In this document: positions 1 to 7,088 of the stretch, piece by piece
Layout of the letters: each line of letters begins with the position of its first letter
How positions within the stretch are numbered: position 1 is the stretch's first letter
DNA from: Crocinitomicaceae bacterium
Lineage (GTDB): Bacteria; Bacteroidota; Bacteroidia; Flavobacteriales_D; Crocinitomicaceae
Length of the DNA stretch: 45,075 bases
Assembly (NCBI GenBank): GCA_029251865.1
Contig: JAQXCN010000065.1
Location: forward strand, 1-45,075
Direction: 5' to 3'
Notes under the pieces: model-generated
What the model saw: only the letters and a program-made list of their open reading frames with translations
Database searches by the model: none
Told to the model about the DNA's origin: nothing
Program-made: the position numbers and the translations under genes

Positions 1-522
1 TACCCAGAGAATGCTTGGTACCATTATGACGATGAAACTTGTGACTATCAGTGTATGGCTATTGAATACTTATATTGGATGCAAGTAGCAAACATGGATA
101 TTCTCAATGATGTACCTACTTGTAATGGAATTGTAAATGAGTGGGAACCATGTTCACAGGCTTTGCTTCAATCCATGGATGTTTTAGGATACACGATAAT
201 TACCAATCCGCAATTCAAACTGCCTCAAAATGCTCCTGACGGTAATTATTGCCCTAAAGAGTCTTCAATTGATACTTTTGATAATGGCACAAATGAAATT
301 CAACTTATACCTAACCCGAGTAAAGAAAAACGTGTGAAATTAATAAGCAATCAAAATAATATGATTGAGATTGCATTATTCTCTTTTGAAGGAAAAAAGG
401 TATACAGTGGCCTAAAACCAAATGGAGGAACTATCAATCTTTCAAAATTAAACTCGGGAACGTATACCTATTACCTTTCAATTGATTCCCACAAAAAAAT
501 TGGGAAGCTTGTTTTGGATTAA
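1..522 (+). CDS. Secreted protein with T9SS type A sorting domain (5' truncated by window)
   Basis: The reading frame is open from base 1, so the start lies outside the window and 173 residues are visible. The N-terminal visible part is rich in cysteine and aromatic residues (seven Cys, with motifs such as DETCDYQCMA and WEPCSQ). I do not recognise its family. The last ~75 residues, beginning at LIPNPSKE and ending in KIGKLVLD, fit the type IX secretion C-terminal sorting domain: the PNP motif, a beta-rich stretch with an FEGKKVYSG turn, a LSKLNSGTY motif, and a short final strand. By family knowledge this domain sends the protein through the T9SS and is removed or anchored at the surface. 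The following 225 bases hold no gene, so it ends its transcription unit. Function of the mature part is unknown. Confidence 0.8.
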   Translation, partial: YPENAWYHYDDETCDYQCMAIEYLYWMQVANMDILNDVPTCNGIVNEWEPCSQALLQSMDVLGYTIITNPQFKLPQNAPDGNYCPKESSIDTFDNGTNEIQLIPNPSKEKRVKLISNQNNMIEIALFSFEGKKVYSGLKPNGGTINLSKLNSGTYTYYLSIDSHKKIGKLVLD

Positions 523-692
523 CCCACTACAAATCACAATAAACTCATTTCCAGCGCTGTATACTTAATAAGCGTTATAGGCAATGTTAAGAAATCGTTA
601 AGACATTTATTAATCTTATAATTCCTTGCAACCTAGCCCTGAATTATTGCGTCAATAAAAATAACTAGAAAAACTATTGTTTCGTAATATCC

Positions 693-713
693 TTATTCAT
701 TGCAAGTGAATAA
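693..713. repeat. Inverted repeat 1 (7-bp arms, 7-base loop)
   Basis: TTATTCA at 693-699 is the exact reverse complement of TGAATAA at 707-713, with loop TTGCAAG. No T-run follows, so it is a poor intrinsic terminator. It lies in the 225-base non-coding stretch 523-747, which otherwise shows nothing I can name. Confidence 0.55.
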
Positions 714-714
714 A

Positions 715-742
715 CCATAGTGTGAATGCTAAAAAACTATGG
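715..742. repeat. Inverted repeat 2 (7-bp arms, 14-base loop)
   Basis: CCATAGT at 715-721 pairs exactly with ACTATGG at 736-742. It begins one base after inverted repeat 1 and ends five bases before the ATG at 748. The arms would form a short hairpin or a protein-binding palindrome. There is no T-run. Confidence 0.5.
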
Positions 743-747
743 CCTAA

Positions 748-1020
748 ATGAAAAAACAAACGCTTCTAGATCTAAGGGAATACTCAACCTATTTAGATCT
801 ATTTTCAAATCTATCGCTCCTTAAAATCAAGGAGTATGCATCGGCAATACCACGAAATAAAGACAAATATAAAGTTGAAAATCTTGGACATCTGATGGAA
901 ATATTAAAGTCACACAGTATTCAAATAGAAAAAGATATACAACAGGATAAAGACAAACGGTTTTCTTTTATTCTCGATAAAGAAGGAAATAAAATTGAAC
1001 TTTGGGAACCTGTAGGATGA
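748..1020 (+). pseudogene. Remnant of a VOC/glyoxalase-family gene (C-terminal part only)
   Basis: The frame encodes 90 residues. The last ~47, from YKVENLGHLMEIL to EGNKIELWEPVG, match the final module of vicinal-oxygen-chelate (glyoxalase/bleomycin-resistance-like) proteins of the type that ends in DxEGNKIELWEP, including the terminal metal-ligand Glu of IELWEP. Full-length relatives are about 120-130 residues and begin with a beta-alpha-beta module. Here the first ~43 residues (MKKQTLLDLREYS and on) do not look like that module, and I found no continuation in the other two frames upstream. My reading is a gene that lost its 5' half and is probably not a working enzyme. The alternative is a short expressed protein of new function. 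Two inverted repeats lie directly upstream. Confidence 0.5.
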
Positions 1021-1052
1021 AAAAGAATTTCTTTTGAAAATCTCTTTTTTAC

Positions 1053-1081
1053 TTGGGTTTATATTTTCTTATCTATATTTG
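1053..1081 (+). promoter_or_regulatory. Bacteroidota-type promoter for the methyltransferase gene
   Basis: TTG at 1053-1055 and TATATTTG at 1074-1081 (exact TAnnTTTG) with an 18-base spacer. This fits the Bacteroidota primary sigma consensus (TTG, 17-23 bases, TAnnTTTG). It argues that translation starts at the ATG at 1128 and not at the in-frame TTG at 1053, which is part of the promoter. Confidence 0.6.
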
Positions 1082-1127
1082 CGCAACAGCCAAAAAGCAA
1101 CTTTTAGGCCTTGAGAAGCAGCACAAT

Positions 1128-1976
1128 ATGATTAAGGATATATACAGGTTTTTAAGTTCAAAATATCAAACTCTATTTTTAGAATACAAGGTTGCCTTTA
1201 AACCGAGATACGGACATGGGAATGCTCCTCACGCTTCATTGTATACCATTATTAATGAACACCGGGAAACCTATAATTCTATGATTGACAAAGCCTTGAG
1301 CTTTTCCAATGAAATATGGAGCATCAAGAAATCTGAGGATGAAAAGAATCCAAATAATCCATGTTGGAACAATGACTTCCTTCCTGGCTTAGATATCATA
1401 AGTATATACACGATGCTTGCGACCTACAAACCGAATAAATATATAGAAATAGGGTCTGGAAATTCCACGAAAGTGGCTTTCAAAGCAAAAAAAGAGCAAG
1501 GTCTAACCACGAAGATTATCTCAATAGATCCTGAACCTAGAGCAGAAATTGATAGTCTTGCTGACACGGTCGTGCGTAAACCCTTTGAATCAGTTGATTT
1601 TGATATCGTTGATGAACTCCAAGAAAATGACATTCTTTTTGTAGACAATTCTCATAGAATTCTTCCAAACTCAGACGCCATGGTGTTTTTTATGGAAATA
1701 CTACCGAGACTTAAAAAAGGAGTTATTGTTCATATTCATGATATTTATTTGCCCTATGATTATCCACAATTTATGTGTGACCGATTTTATTCTGAGCAAT
1801 ATGGCTTGGCCATGTATATTCTTGCCAACCCAAAGAAATATATAACGATAATGCCAAATTATTTCATATTCGAAGACAAGGCTTTGTCTGAAAAGCTTGC
1901 CCCCATATGGAAGCATAAAAACATGGAAAGTGTTGAAAAACATGGCGGTTCGTATTGGATTAAAATTGGAGCATAA
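1128..1976 (+). CDS. Class I SAM-dependent methyltransferase
   Basis: 282 residues from ATG 1128, chosen because a promoter box occupies the upstream in-frame TTG. A Rossmann methyltransferase core lies in the middle: motif I YIEIGSGNSTKVA (SAM-binding glycine loop), then IISIDPEP (acidic residue after strand 2), ENDILFVDNSH (strand 4), and GVIVHIHDIYLPYDYP (strand 5 and possible substrate loop). This resembles the Methyltransf_24 type. The N-terminal ~100 residues (MIKDIYRFLSSKYQ...) are helical and may contact the substrate. There is no signal peptide, so it is cytoplasmic. The substrate cannot be told; relatives occur among glycan and small-molecule methylating enzymes. It converges on the ZIP transporter gene with only 10 bases between the stops. 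Confidence 0.75.
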   Translation: MIKDIYRFLSSKYQTLFLEYKVAFKPRYGHGNAPHASLYTIINEHRETYNSMIDKALSFSNEIWSIKKSEDEKNPNNPCWNNDFLPGLDIISIYTMLATYKPNKYIEIGSGNSTKVAFKAKKEQGLTTKIISIDPEPRAEIDSLADTVVRKPFESVDFDIVDELQENDILFVDNSHRILPNSDAMVFFMEILPRLKKGVIVHIHDIYLPYDYPQFMCDRFYSEQYGLAMYILANPKKYITIMPNYFIFEDKALSEKLAPIWKHKNMESVEKHGGSYWIKIGA

Positions 1977-1986
1977 GGCTTCAAGG

Positions 1987-2811
1987 CTAACCTAAAGCAA
2001 CATCTAGCACCATCATCACCAAGAATCCACCAATAAAACCTAGTACTGCGATGTCTGTATATTTATCGCGCTGTGTCTCGGGTATGACTTCTTCCACAAC
2101 AACGAAGATCATTGCTCCGGCTGCAAAAGCGAGGGCGAAAGGCAATAAAGGCTCCATGTAGATTACAGCCAATGCACCACAGACACCAGCAATCGGTTCG
2201 ACTATTGCTGAAAGCTGGCCGTACCAAAAGCTTTTCAATCGACTTGCACCTGCTCGCCTTAAAGGCATCGCAACGGCAAAACCTTCCGGAAAGTTCTGGA
2301 TACCAATACCAATAGCCAAGGTAACTGCACCTGCAATAGAGGCACCTTCAATACCATGTGCACACGCTCCAAATAAAACACCAACGGCCAACCCTTCAGG
2401 AATATTGTGAAGTGTTATGGCTAATACTAATAGCGTTGTTTTATGAAATTGAGTCTTTACACCTTCTTTTTCAGATTCTTTGAAATTTATATGAAGATGG
2501 GGCAGACTTTTATCTAAAAAAAATAAAAACAAGGCTCCACTCAGAAAACCAACAGCTGCTGGCATCCAAATCATATCTGGGTACATGCGTTCGGATAGTT
2601 CAATTGACGGATTTAATAAGGACCAAAAACTTGCAGCGACCATTACCCCACCTGTAAAACCAAGCATACCATCTAACACTCCTCTATGCATTGATTTGAA
2701 AAAGAAAACTAAAGAAGCCCCTAAAGCTGTCACAAGCCACGTAAATGTTGTAGCCAGCAAAGCCGCATAGACTGGATCAATACTTTCAAAGTAAACAATG
2801 ACATTGTTCAT
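1987..2811 (-). CDS. ZIP-family divalent metal transporter
   Basis: 274 residues from the ATG at 2811. An in-frame TTG six codons upstream overlaps the promoter and is unlikely as the start. The protein is an inner-membrane transporter of the ZIP family with about eight hydrophobic helices. The signature metal-site helices are visible: TLHNIPEGLAVG in TM4 and GIQNFPEGFAVAMPLRRAG in TM5, plus FVVVEEVIPE near the end. The loop between TM3 and TM4 has a short histidine motif (PHLHINF), a common metal-binding loop. Likely role: uptake of zinc, possibly also iron or manganese. It stands alone on the minus strand, converging on the methyltransferase gene; the next gene upstream (VWA) runs the same way after a 31-base gap. 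Confidence 0.9.
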   Translation of the reverse strand: MNNVIVYFESIDPVYAALLATTFTWLVTALGASLVFFFKSMHRGVLDGMLGFTGGVMVAASFWSLLNPSIELSERMYPDMIWMPAAVGFLSGALFLFFLDKSLPHLHINFKESEKEGVKTQFHKTTLLVLAITLHNIPEGLAVGVLFGACAHGIEGASIAGAVTLAIGIGIQNFPEGFAVAMPLRRAGASRLKSFWYGQLSAIVEPIAGVCGALAVIYMEPLLPFALAFAAGAMIFVVVEEVIPETQRDKYTDIAVLGFIGGFLVMMVLDVALG

Positions 2812-2815
2812 ACTG

Positions 2816-2823
2816 CGAAAGTA
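2816..2823 (-). promoter_or_regulatory. Putative -7 box of the ZIP transporter gene (near-leaderless)
   Basis: On the minus strand TACTTTCG (one change from TAnnTTTG) lies only four bases before the ATG at 2811. If used, transcription would start at or next to the start codon. Confidence 0.4.
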
Positions 2824-2842
2824 ATACAATTAGCAGAAATTA

Positions 2843-3994
2843 CTACTTGCGCTTATCAAATCCAAGTTCAATTGCCTTAATTAAAATACTATTATTTATT
2901 GCTGTACCCAAATCATCATCCTCACCCGCATTCAAGGCTGCTCTCTTTTCTTTAATGAATGCCTCTCTTTTTGCCGATAGTTGCGCTATTTTATTCTGAA
3001 TTTCCTTGCGCTCCTTCAATTTGACATCGACAAAAAGTTGTAATTCCTTTGCTGTTTTTCCTTTCAATTCTTTTGGTAAATCTTCCTTTTTTAACCTGTC
3101 AATAAAAGTAGAATCTGCTAAATAGGCATCAACCAAATCCCATTCGCCATTTGAATAATTAGAAGATATTTTGGTCTTTGCACGCATATTGGCAACAGAA
3201 GGGTGCATCTGCTCCGCATTATGATCTTGTCGCACTTGCATGCCCTTTCTCTCCGAACCCAAGCTGTTGTATGCCACATATGTAGTATTAATTTTATTAC
3301 TGTATTCATTAATTTGATCGTCATATGGCGTTGGTATAAAAACAATTTTCTTATCTGAATTGATGTTGAAATAATCTCCTGAAGAACAGCTTGCACCATC
3401 TTTCCAAAACTCACGGATTCCTTGCATGTAGTCACCACAATAAATCGTATTCACTAAAATATCCATATGCCTCGCGGCAGCACAAGCTTCTTTGTACTTT
3501 ACTGGGCCCTGATTAAAGGGTTCGTTACCGGCTATGTAAATCATCTTCAGATCCTTGGAATCTGATGACCATTCTAGTTGATCGAGTGCGTCATCAATTA
3601 CGGCTCCACAAAACTCATCTCCACCATTGGTCCTTAAAGCAAAAAGTTTTTGAGAAACGAGATCTAAATCAGACGTGAAATCGAGCTGTTTTCTTACAAA
3701 TTCCCTGTTATGAATCGTTGTATTCCCATAGTCATACATTGCAATTTCTAACCTAGGAACTTCCCCATTATAGCGTAAAGCACCCGATTCATTTACAATT
3801 TCCCACAATCTTGATTTTGCCTGATCTAACAAACCATCCATACTACTTGAGGTATCAAATAAGATAACCAATTGAATTTTTCTATTAGAATTGGGGTCAG
3901 TAGTGCCTGAAACTTCATTTGATGGTTTAACTTGATCAATAATCGGCGTGAAGAATGCCGAACTTAGAAGCGTACTAAGAAGAATACTTTTCAT
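2843..3994 (-). CDS. Secreted VWA-domain protein
   Basis: 383 residues from the ATG at 3994. The frame is open further upstream, but that part overlaps aroQ and is a shadow. The N-terminus MKSILLSTLLSSAFF looks like a signal peptide without a lipobox Cys, so the protein is probably periplasmic. A von Willebrand A domain starts near residue 40: QLVILFDTSSSM carries the MIDAS D47-x-S49-x-S51. The second half is polar, ending in a lysine/glutamate-rich helical region with KERKEIQNKIAQLSAKRE, probably a coiled coil. Proteins with this VWA plus charged C-terminal helix exist in several phyla without an assigned function. It follows aroQ by 37 bases on the same strand and probably shares its transcript. 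A metal-dependent binding role is inferred from the MIDAS only. Confidence 0.75.
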   Translation of the reverse strand: MKSILLSTLLSSAFFTPIIDQVKPSNEVSGTTDPNSNRKIQLVILFDTSSSMDGLLDQAKSRLWEIVNESGALRYNGEVPRLEIAMYDYGNTTIHNREFVRKQLDFTSDLDLVSQKLFALRTNGGDEFCGAVIDDALDQLEWSSDSKDLKMIYIAGNEPFNQGPVKYKEACAAARHMDILVNTIYCGDYMQGIREFWKDGASCSSGDYFNINSDKKIVFIPTPYDDQINEYSNKINTTYVAYNSLGSERKGMQVRQDHNAEQMHPSVANMRAKTKISSNYSNGEWDLVDAYLADSTFIDRLKKEDLPKELKGKTAKELQLFVDVKLKERKEIQNKIAQLSAKREAFIKEKRAALNAGEDDDLGTAINNSILIKAIELGFDKRK

Positions 3995-4031
3995 GTTTTT
4001 TGTTACCCGTACACTTATCGCGTTAAAGCGT

Positions 4032-4442
4032 TCATTTTTTGAGCAAAAAAGATAGAGCAAGTTCATAACCAGTGAGGCCGAGACCGACAATACTGCCGAC
4101 ACAAACGGGTGCGAGTAACGATTCATTTCTAAAAGCCTCGCGTGCATGAATATTGGAAATATGCACCTCCACAACGGGGATTGAAATCGCTGAAATACAA
4201 TCTCGTATAGCAACACTAGTATGGGTGTAACCTCCTGCATTAATTACAATACCATCACAGTTCAACTGCTGTAACTTATTAATTAATTCGCCTTCAACAT
4301 TAGACTGAAAATAGGAGAGTTCTGCAGAAAAATTCAAACGCATTTGCGCAAAAAAATCTTCAAAATTCTCTGTTCCATATACTGAAGGCTCCCGAGAACC
4401 TAAAAGATTTAAATTTGGACCATTAATTATTGCTAATTTCAT
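4032..4442 (-). CDS. aroQ: 3-dehydroquinate dehydratase, type II
   Basis: 136 residues, normal for the type II enzyme. It catalyses 3-dehydroquinate to 3-dehydroshikimate, the third step of the shikimate pathway, in the cytoplasm as a dodecamer. Visible family motifs: NGPNLNLLGSREPSVYG with catalytic Tyr22, NAGGYTHTS (residues 68-76) and VEVHISN with the general-acid His94. The ATG start lies three bases from the GTG start of divergent xerD, and the xerD promoter seems to sit inside the first codons of this gene. The VWA gene follows 37 bases downstream. Other shikimate genes are not in the window. Confidence 0.95.
   Translation of the reverse strand: MKLAIINGPNLNLLGSREPSVYGTENFEDFFAQMRLNFSAELSYFQSNVEGELINKLQQLNCDGIVINAGGYTHTSVAIRDCISAISIPVVEVHISNIHAREAFRNESLLAPVCVGSIVGLGLTGYELALSFLLKK
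4410..4417 (+). promoter_or_regulatory. Putative xerD -7 box inside the aroQ coding region
   Basis: TAAATTTG, an exact TAnnTTTG, lies 28 bases before the xerD GTG. It is within the aroQ codons for the conserved PNLNL motif, read on the opposite strand. No good TTG -33 element was picked out. Confidence 0.45.
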
Positions 4443-4445
4443 CTT

Positions 4446-5351
4446 GTGTCGAATTGGAGTCGCTATATTACAGAATTTGTTTCATTTCTTAAAATTGAAA
4501 AGGGTCTATCTGTCAATTCGATTAAGGCGTACGCAAACGATGTTCAGAAGTTGGTGAGCTACTGTGCTTCAAAAAATATTAAAGCCAAAGATGTTACCTA
4601 TCATCACCTTAAATCTTTTGTTACTGAACTTTATGACTTAGGACTAAGCGCACGGAGTCAGGCGCGCATTATTTCAGGAATCAAACAGTTTTTCGGATAC
4701 CTAATGCTCGAAAACTTAATATCAAAAGACCCTAGCGAACTTTTAGAACAGCCAAAGTTAGGTCGAAAGCTTCCAGAGGTACTATCCATTGAGGAAATTG
4801 ATAATTTGATTCAGGCAGTTAACTTAACGACTAAAGAAGGTCCAAGAAACCGTGCTATTTTAGAGGTATTATATAGCTGTGGTTTAAGGGTAAGCGAGCT
4901 AATCAACTTAAAATTCACTGATCTATTTTACAACGAAGGATTTGTTCGTGTATTAGGGAAAGGAAATAAAGAAAGACTCGTACCCTTGAGCAAAAGTGTG
5001 GAAATCGAAATCAAGTCATATGAAGAAAAGATTCGTTCAAATCTTTTAATTAAATCAGGCCATGAAAATTTCATTTTTCTCAACAGAAGAGGAAAACAAC
5101 TAACCCGAGTTATGATATTCATCATAATAAAGGACCTTGCCAAAAGAATTGATTTAAGAAAATCTATTTCACCGCACACTTTTAGACACAGCTTTGCGAC
5201 ACATTTAATTGAAGGAGGGGCAAATCTACGCGCCATACAGGAAATGCTTGGACATGAATCAATAATCACAACAGAAATATACACCCACCTTGACCAAAGT
5301 TTCCTGAAAGATGCCATATTAACCTATCACCCAAGAAATTCAACGGAATAA
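4446..5351 (+). CDS. xerD: Site-specific tyrosine recombinase XerD
   Basis: 301 residues. It acts with a partner recombinase at dif to resolve chromosome dimers before division. An N-terminal SAM-like core-binding domain (about 1-90, with IEKGLSVNSIKAYANDV) is followed by the catalytic domain. All six active-site residues are present: R148 (SCGLRVSEL), K172 (GKGNKERLV), H244 and R247 (HTFRHSFATHL), H270 (LGHESIITTE) and nucleophile Y279 (IYTHL). Their numbering equals that of E. coli XerD. The start is GTG; the next amino-terminal residues (SNWSRYITEFVSFLKIEKG) fit the family start. The start codon is three bases from the aroQ start on the other strand. A stand-alone phage-type integrase is unlikely, as no att site or phage gene is nearby. 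Confidence 0.92.
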   Translation: MSNWSRYITEFVSFLKIEKGLSVNSIKAYANDVQKLVSYCASKNIKAKDVTYHHLKSFVTELYDLGLSARSQARIISGIKQFFGYLMLENLISKDPSELLEQPKLGRKLPEVLSIEEIDNLIQAVNLTTKEGPRNRAILEVLYSCGLRVSELINLKFTDLFYNEGFVRVLGKGNKERLVPLSKSVEIEIKSYEEKIRSNLLIKSGHENFIFLNRRGKQLTRVMIFIIIKDLAKRIDLRKSISPHTFRHSFATHLIEGGANLRAIQEMLGHESIITTEIYTHLDQSFLKDAILTYHPRNSTE

Positions 5352-5393
5352 ATGTCTTTTAACGGTATAAAAAAACTCCAATAATTTCTTTTA

Positions 5394-5429
5394 TAAATTT
5401 GCTTTATTTCTAAATAAATTGTTTCTTTG
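5394..5429 (+). promoter_or_regulatory. Promoter region of the ribosomal protein cluster
   Basis: TTTG at 5398-5401 and TTTCTTTG at 5422-5429 with a 20-base spacer give a likely main promoter. A second exact -7 box, TAAATTTG, sits at 5394-5401 and overlaps the first element. Transcription would start about 35 bases before the rpmB ATG. Confidence 0.5.
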
Positions 5430-5471
5430 CGCTCGCTTTTTACATTAATAACGTCTTAAAACGTCAAGCAC

Positions 5472-5708
5472 ATGTCAAGGATTTGTCAACTTACAGGAAA
5501 ATCAGTTATGGTTGGGAACAATGTTTCTCACTCGAAGAGAAGAACGAAACGTCGTTTTTATCCAAACCTAGTAACGAAGAAATTTTATCTTCCTGAAGAA
5601 GATTCGTTCATTACGTTAAAGGTTGCTACCTCTGCGTTAAGAACCATAAACAAAAAAGGAATTTCTGCTTGTGTTAAAGAAGCACGTTTGAAAGGATATT
5701 TAAAATAA
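5472..5708 (+). CDS. rpmB: 50S ribosomal protein L28
   Basis: 78 residues, normal length. The N-terminus [26 protein letters not shown]... has the family's CxxTGK and GNxVSHSxxxTKRRFxPN signatures. Only the first of the cysteines that bind zinc in some L28 proteins is present. L28 binds 23S rRNA near the E site in the large subunit. It is the first gene of the cluster rpmB-rpmG-DUF4295, which is typical of Bacteroidota. Confidence 0.97.
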   Translation: MSRICQLTGKSVMVGNNVSHSKRRTKRRFYPNLVTKKFYLPEEDSFITLKVATSALRTINKKGISACVKEARLKGYLK

Positions 5709-5733
5709 GCGTTAAAAGTCAAAATAAAAGAAA

Positions 5734-5919
5734 ATGGCAAAGAGCAAAGGAAATAGAGTTCAAGTGATATTAGAGTGTACTGAGCATAAAAATTCAGGTT
5801 TAGCTGGGACTTCTAGATATATTACAACCAAGAATAGAAAAAACACTCCAGATCGAATGGAAATTAAAAAATTCAACCAGATCATGAAGAAGTACACAAT
5901 TCATAAAGAAATTAAATAA
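5734..5919 (+). CDS. rpmG: 50S ribosomal protein L33
   Basis: 61 residues. The pattern [14 protein letters not shown], then [21 protein letters not shown] and a C-terminal HKEIK, is the L33 family. Only one Cys remains where zinc-binding L33 has CxxC pairs, so it is the zinc-independent form. It sits 25 bases after rpmB and six bases before the DUF4295 gene. L33 is a small component of the 50S subunit close to the E-site tRNA. Confidence 0.97.
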   Translation: MAKSKGNRVQVILECTEHKNSGLAGTSRYITTKNRKNTPDRMEIKKFNQIMKKYTIHKEIK

Positions 5920-5925
5920 TTTGTT

Positions 5926-6081
5926 ATGGCAAAGAAAGTAGTTGCAAGTTTACAAAAAGGTGGAGGAAAGGCTCATACCAAAGTAATTAAGATGGTTAAA
6001 TCAGACAAAACTGGTTCTTATTCTTTCAAAGAAGGAATTGTACATAACGATAAAGTTAAAGAGTGGTTTAGCAAAGGCTAA
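5926..6081 (+). CDS. DUF4295 small basic protein
   Basis: 51 residues beginning MAKKVVASLQKGGGKAHTKV and ending VKEWFSKG. This very small lysine-rich protein is found between rpmG and ftsY across Bacteroidota and is known only as DUF4295. Its size, charge and fixed position in a ribosomal protein cluster suggest a ribosome-associated role, but this is inference. It starts six bases after the L33 stop. A clear terminator follows it. Confidence 0.9.
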   Translation: MAKKVVASLQKGGGKAHTKVIKMVKSDKTGSYSFKEGIVHNDKVKEWFSKG

Positions 6082-6102
6082 TTCGCAATTATTAATATTT
6101 AT

Positions 6103-6129
6103 AAAGCTTCCTATGGGAGCTTTTTTTTT
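6103..6129 (+). terminator. Rho-independent terminator after the ribosomal protein cluster
   Basis: A 9-bp stem, 6103-6111 paired with 6115-6123 with one T-G wobble and a 3-base loop, runs into a T-run that ends at 6129. It lies 21 bases after the DUF4295 stop and only eight bases before ftsY. Confidence 0.85.
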
Positions 6130-6137
6130 ACAACAAT

Positions 6138-7088
6138 ATGGGACTTTTTGATTTCTTTTCTAAGCCGAAAAAGGAAACTCTTGACAAAGGGTTAGATAGA
6201 ACAAAAACATCCTTTCTTTCAAAGATTGCCAGAACAATTGTCGGAAAATCAAAGGTAGATGATGATGTTCTTGATGATCTCGAAGAGGTACTGATTTCAT
6301 CAGATGTTGGCGTTGAAACCACCCTTAAAATCATTGAAAAAATTGAGGCGCGTGTCAAAAAAGACAAAGTTCTAGGTACAGAAGAACTCCAGCGCATACT
6401 CAAAGAAGAGATTGCACAGCTATTAGATGAAGGCCCTGCAAATAATCCTATCCAAACATCTTTTCAGGAAGGTAAAGAACCATATGTTATTATGGTTGTT
6501 GGTGTCAATGGAGTCGGGAAAACTACCACAATTGGCAAACTTGCCCACCAATTTAAAACAGCAGGCAAAAAAGTTGTTTTAGGTGCCTCAGATACCTTTA
6601 GAGCCGCTGCTGTAGACCAACTCGTTATTTGGTCTGAAAGAGTCGGTGTACCGATTGTTCAACAAGGAATGGGCGCTGATCCCGCAAGTGTTGCCTTTGA
6701 CACCTTACAATCTGCAAAAGCACAGAATGCCGATGTGGTCATCATTGATACGGCAGGTCGACTTCACAACAAGGTCAACCTCATGAATGAGTTATCAAAA
6801 ATCAAAAAAGTAATGGACAAAGTTATTCCTAACGCACCCCATGAAATTTTATTAGTGATTGATGGTTCTACAGGGCAAAATGCATTTGAGCAAGCCAAGC
6901 AGTTTTCTCAAGCCACGGATATAAATGCGCTTGCTGTTACTAAACTTGACGGAACCGCAAAAGGTGGGGTTATAATTGGGATTTCTGATCAGATGAATAT
7001 CCCTGTCAAATACATCGGCATTGGCGAGCAGATGGAAGACTTACAACTCTTCAACAAAGAAAGTTTTGTTGACTCTCTTTTCTCCTAG
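6138..7088 (+). CDS. ftsY: Signal recognition particle receptor FtsY
   Basis: 316 residues, the short form without the long acidic A domain of E. coli. It is the membrane-associated GTPase that docks SRP-ribosome complexes on SecYEG. The N domain covers about residues 20-100. In the G domain are the P-loop GVNGVGKTTTIGK (near residue 121), DTFRAAAVDQL, IIDTAGRLH, TKLDGTAKGG and a C-terminal GIGEQMEDLQLF. An amphipathic MGLFDFFSKPKKE at the start fits a membrane-targeting helix. The start is eight bases past a strong terminator, so it probably has its own promoter or depends on readthrough. Its stop codon overlaps that of the convergent OsmC-family gene in the bases CTAG. Confidence 0.97.
   Translation: MGLFDFFSKPKKETLDKGLDRTKTSFLSKIARTIVGKSKVDDDVLDDLEEVLISSDVGVETTLKIIEKIEARVKKDKVLGTEELQRILKEEIAQLLDEGPANNPIQTSFQEGKEPYVIMVVGVNGVGKTTTIGKLAHQFKTAGKKVVLGASDTFRAAAVDQLVIWSERVGVPIVQQGMGADPASVAFDTLQSAKAQNADVVIIDTAGRLHNKVNLMNELSKIKKVMDKVIPNAPHEILLVIDGSTGQNAFEQAKQFSQATDINALAVTKLDGTAKGGVIIGISDQMNIPVKYIGIGEQMEDLQLFNKESFVDSLFS

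Noticed and set aside
3118-3438. Open frame of 106 codons on the minus strand inside the VWA gene
   Set aside because: It lies in an alternative frame of the VWA gene and has no recognisable domain or start context; a shadow frame.
3995-4240. 82-residue N-terminal extension of the VWA protein
   Set aside because: It overlaps aroQ in another frame; ATG 3994 gives a normal signal peptide and a clean VWA start.
4446-5351. XerD as a mobile-element integrase
   Set aside because: It sits next to aroQ with all six catalytic residues at E. coli XerD positions and no adjacent att site or mobile genes.
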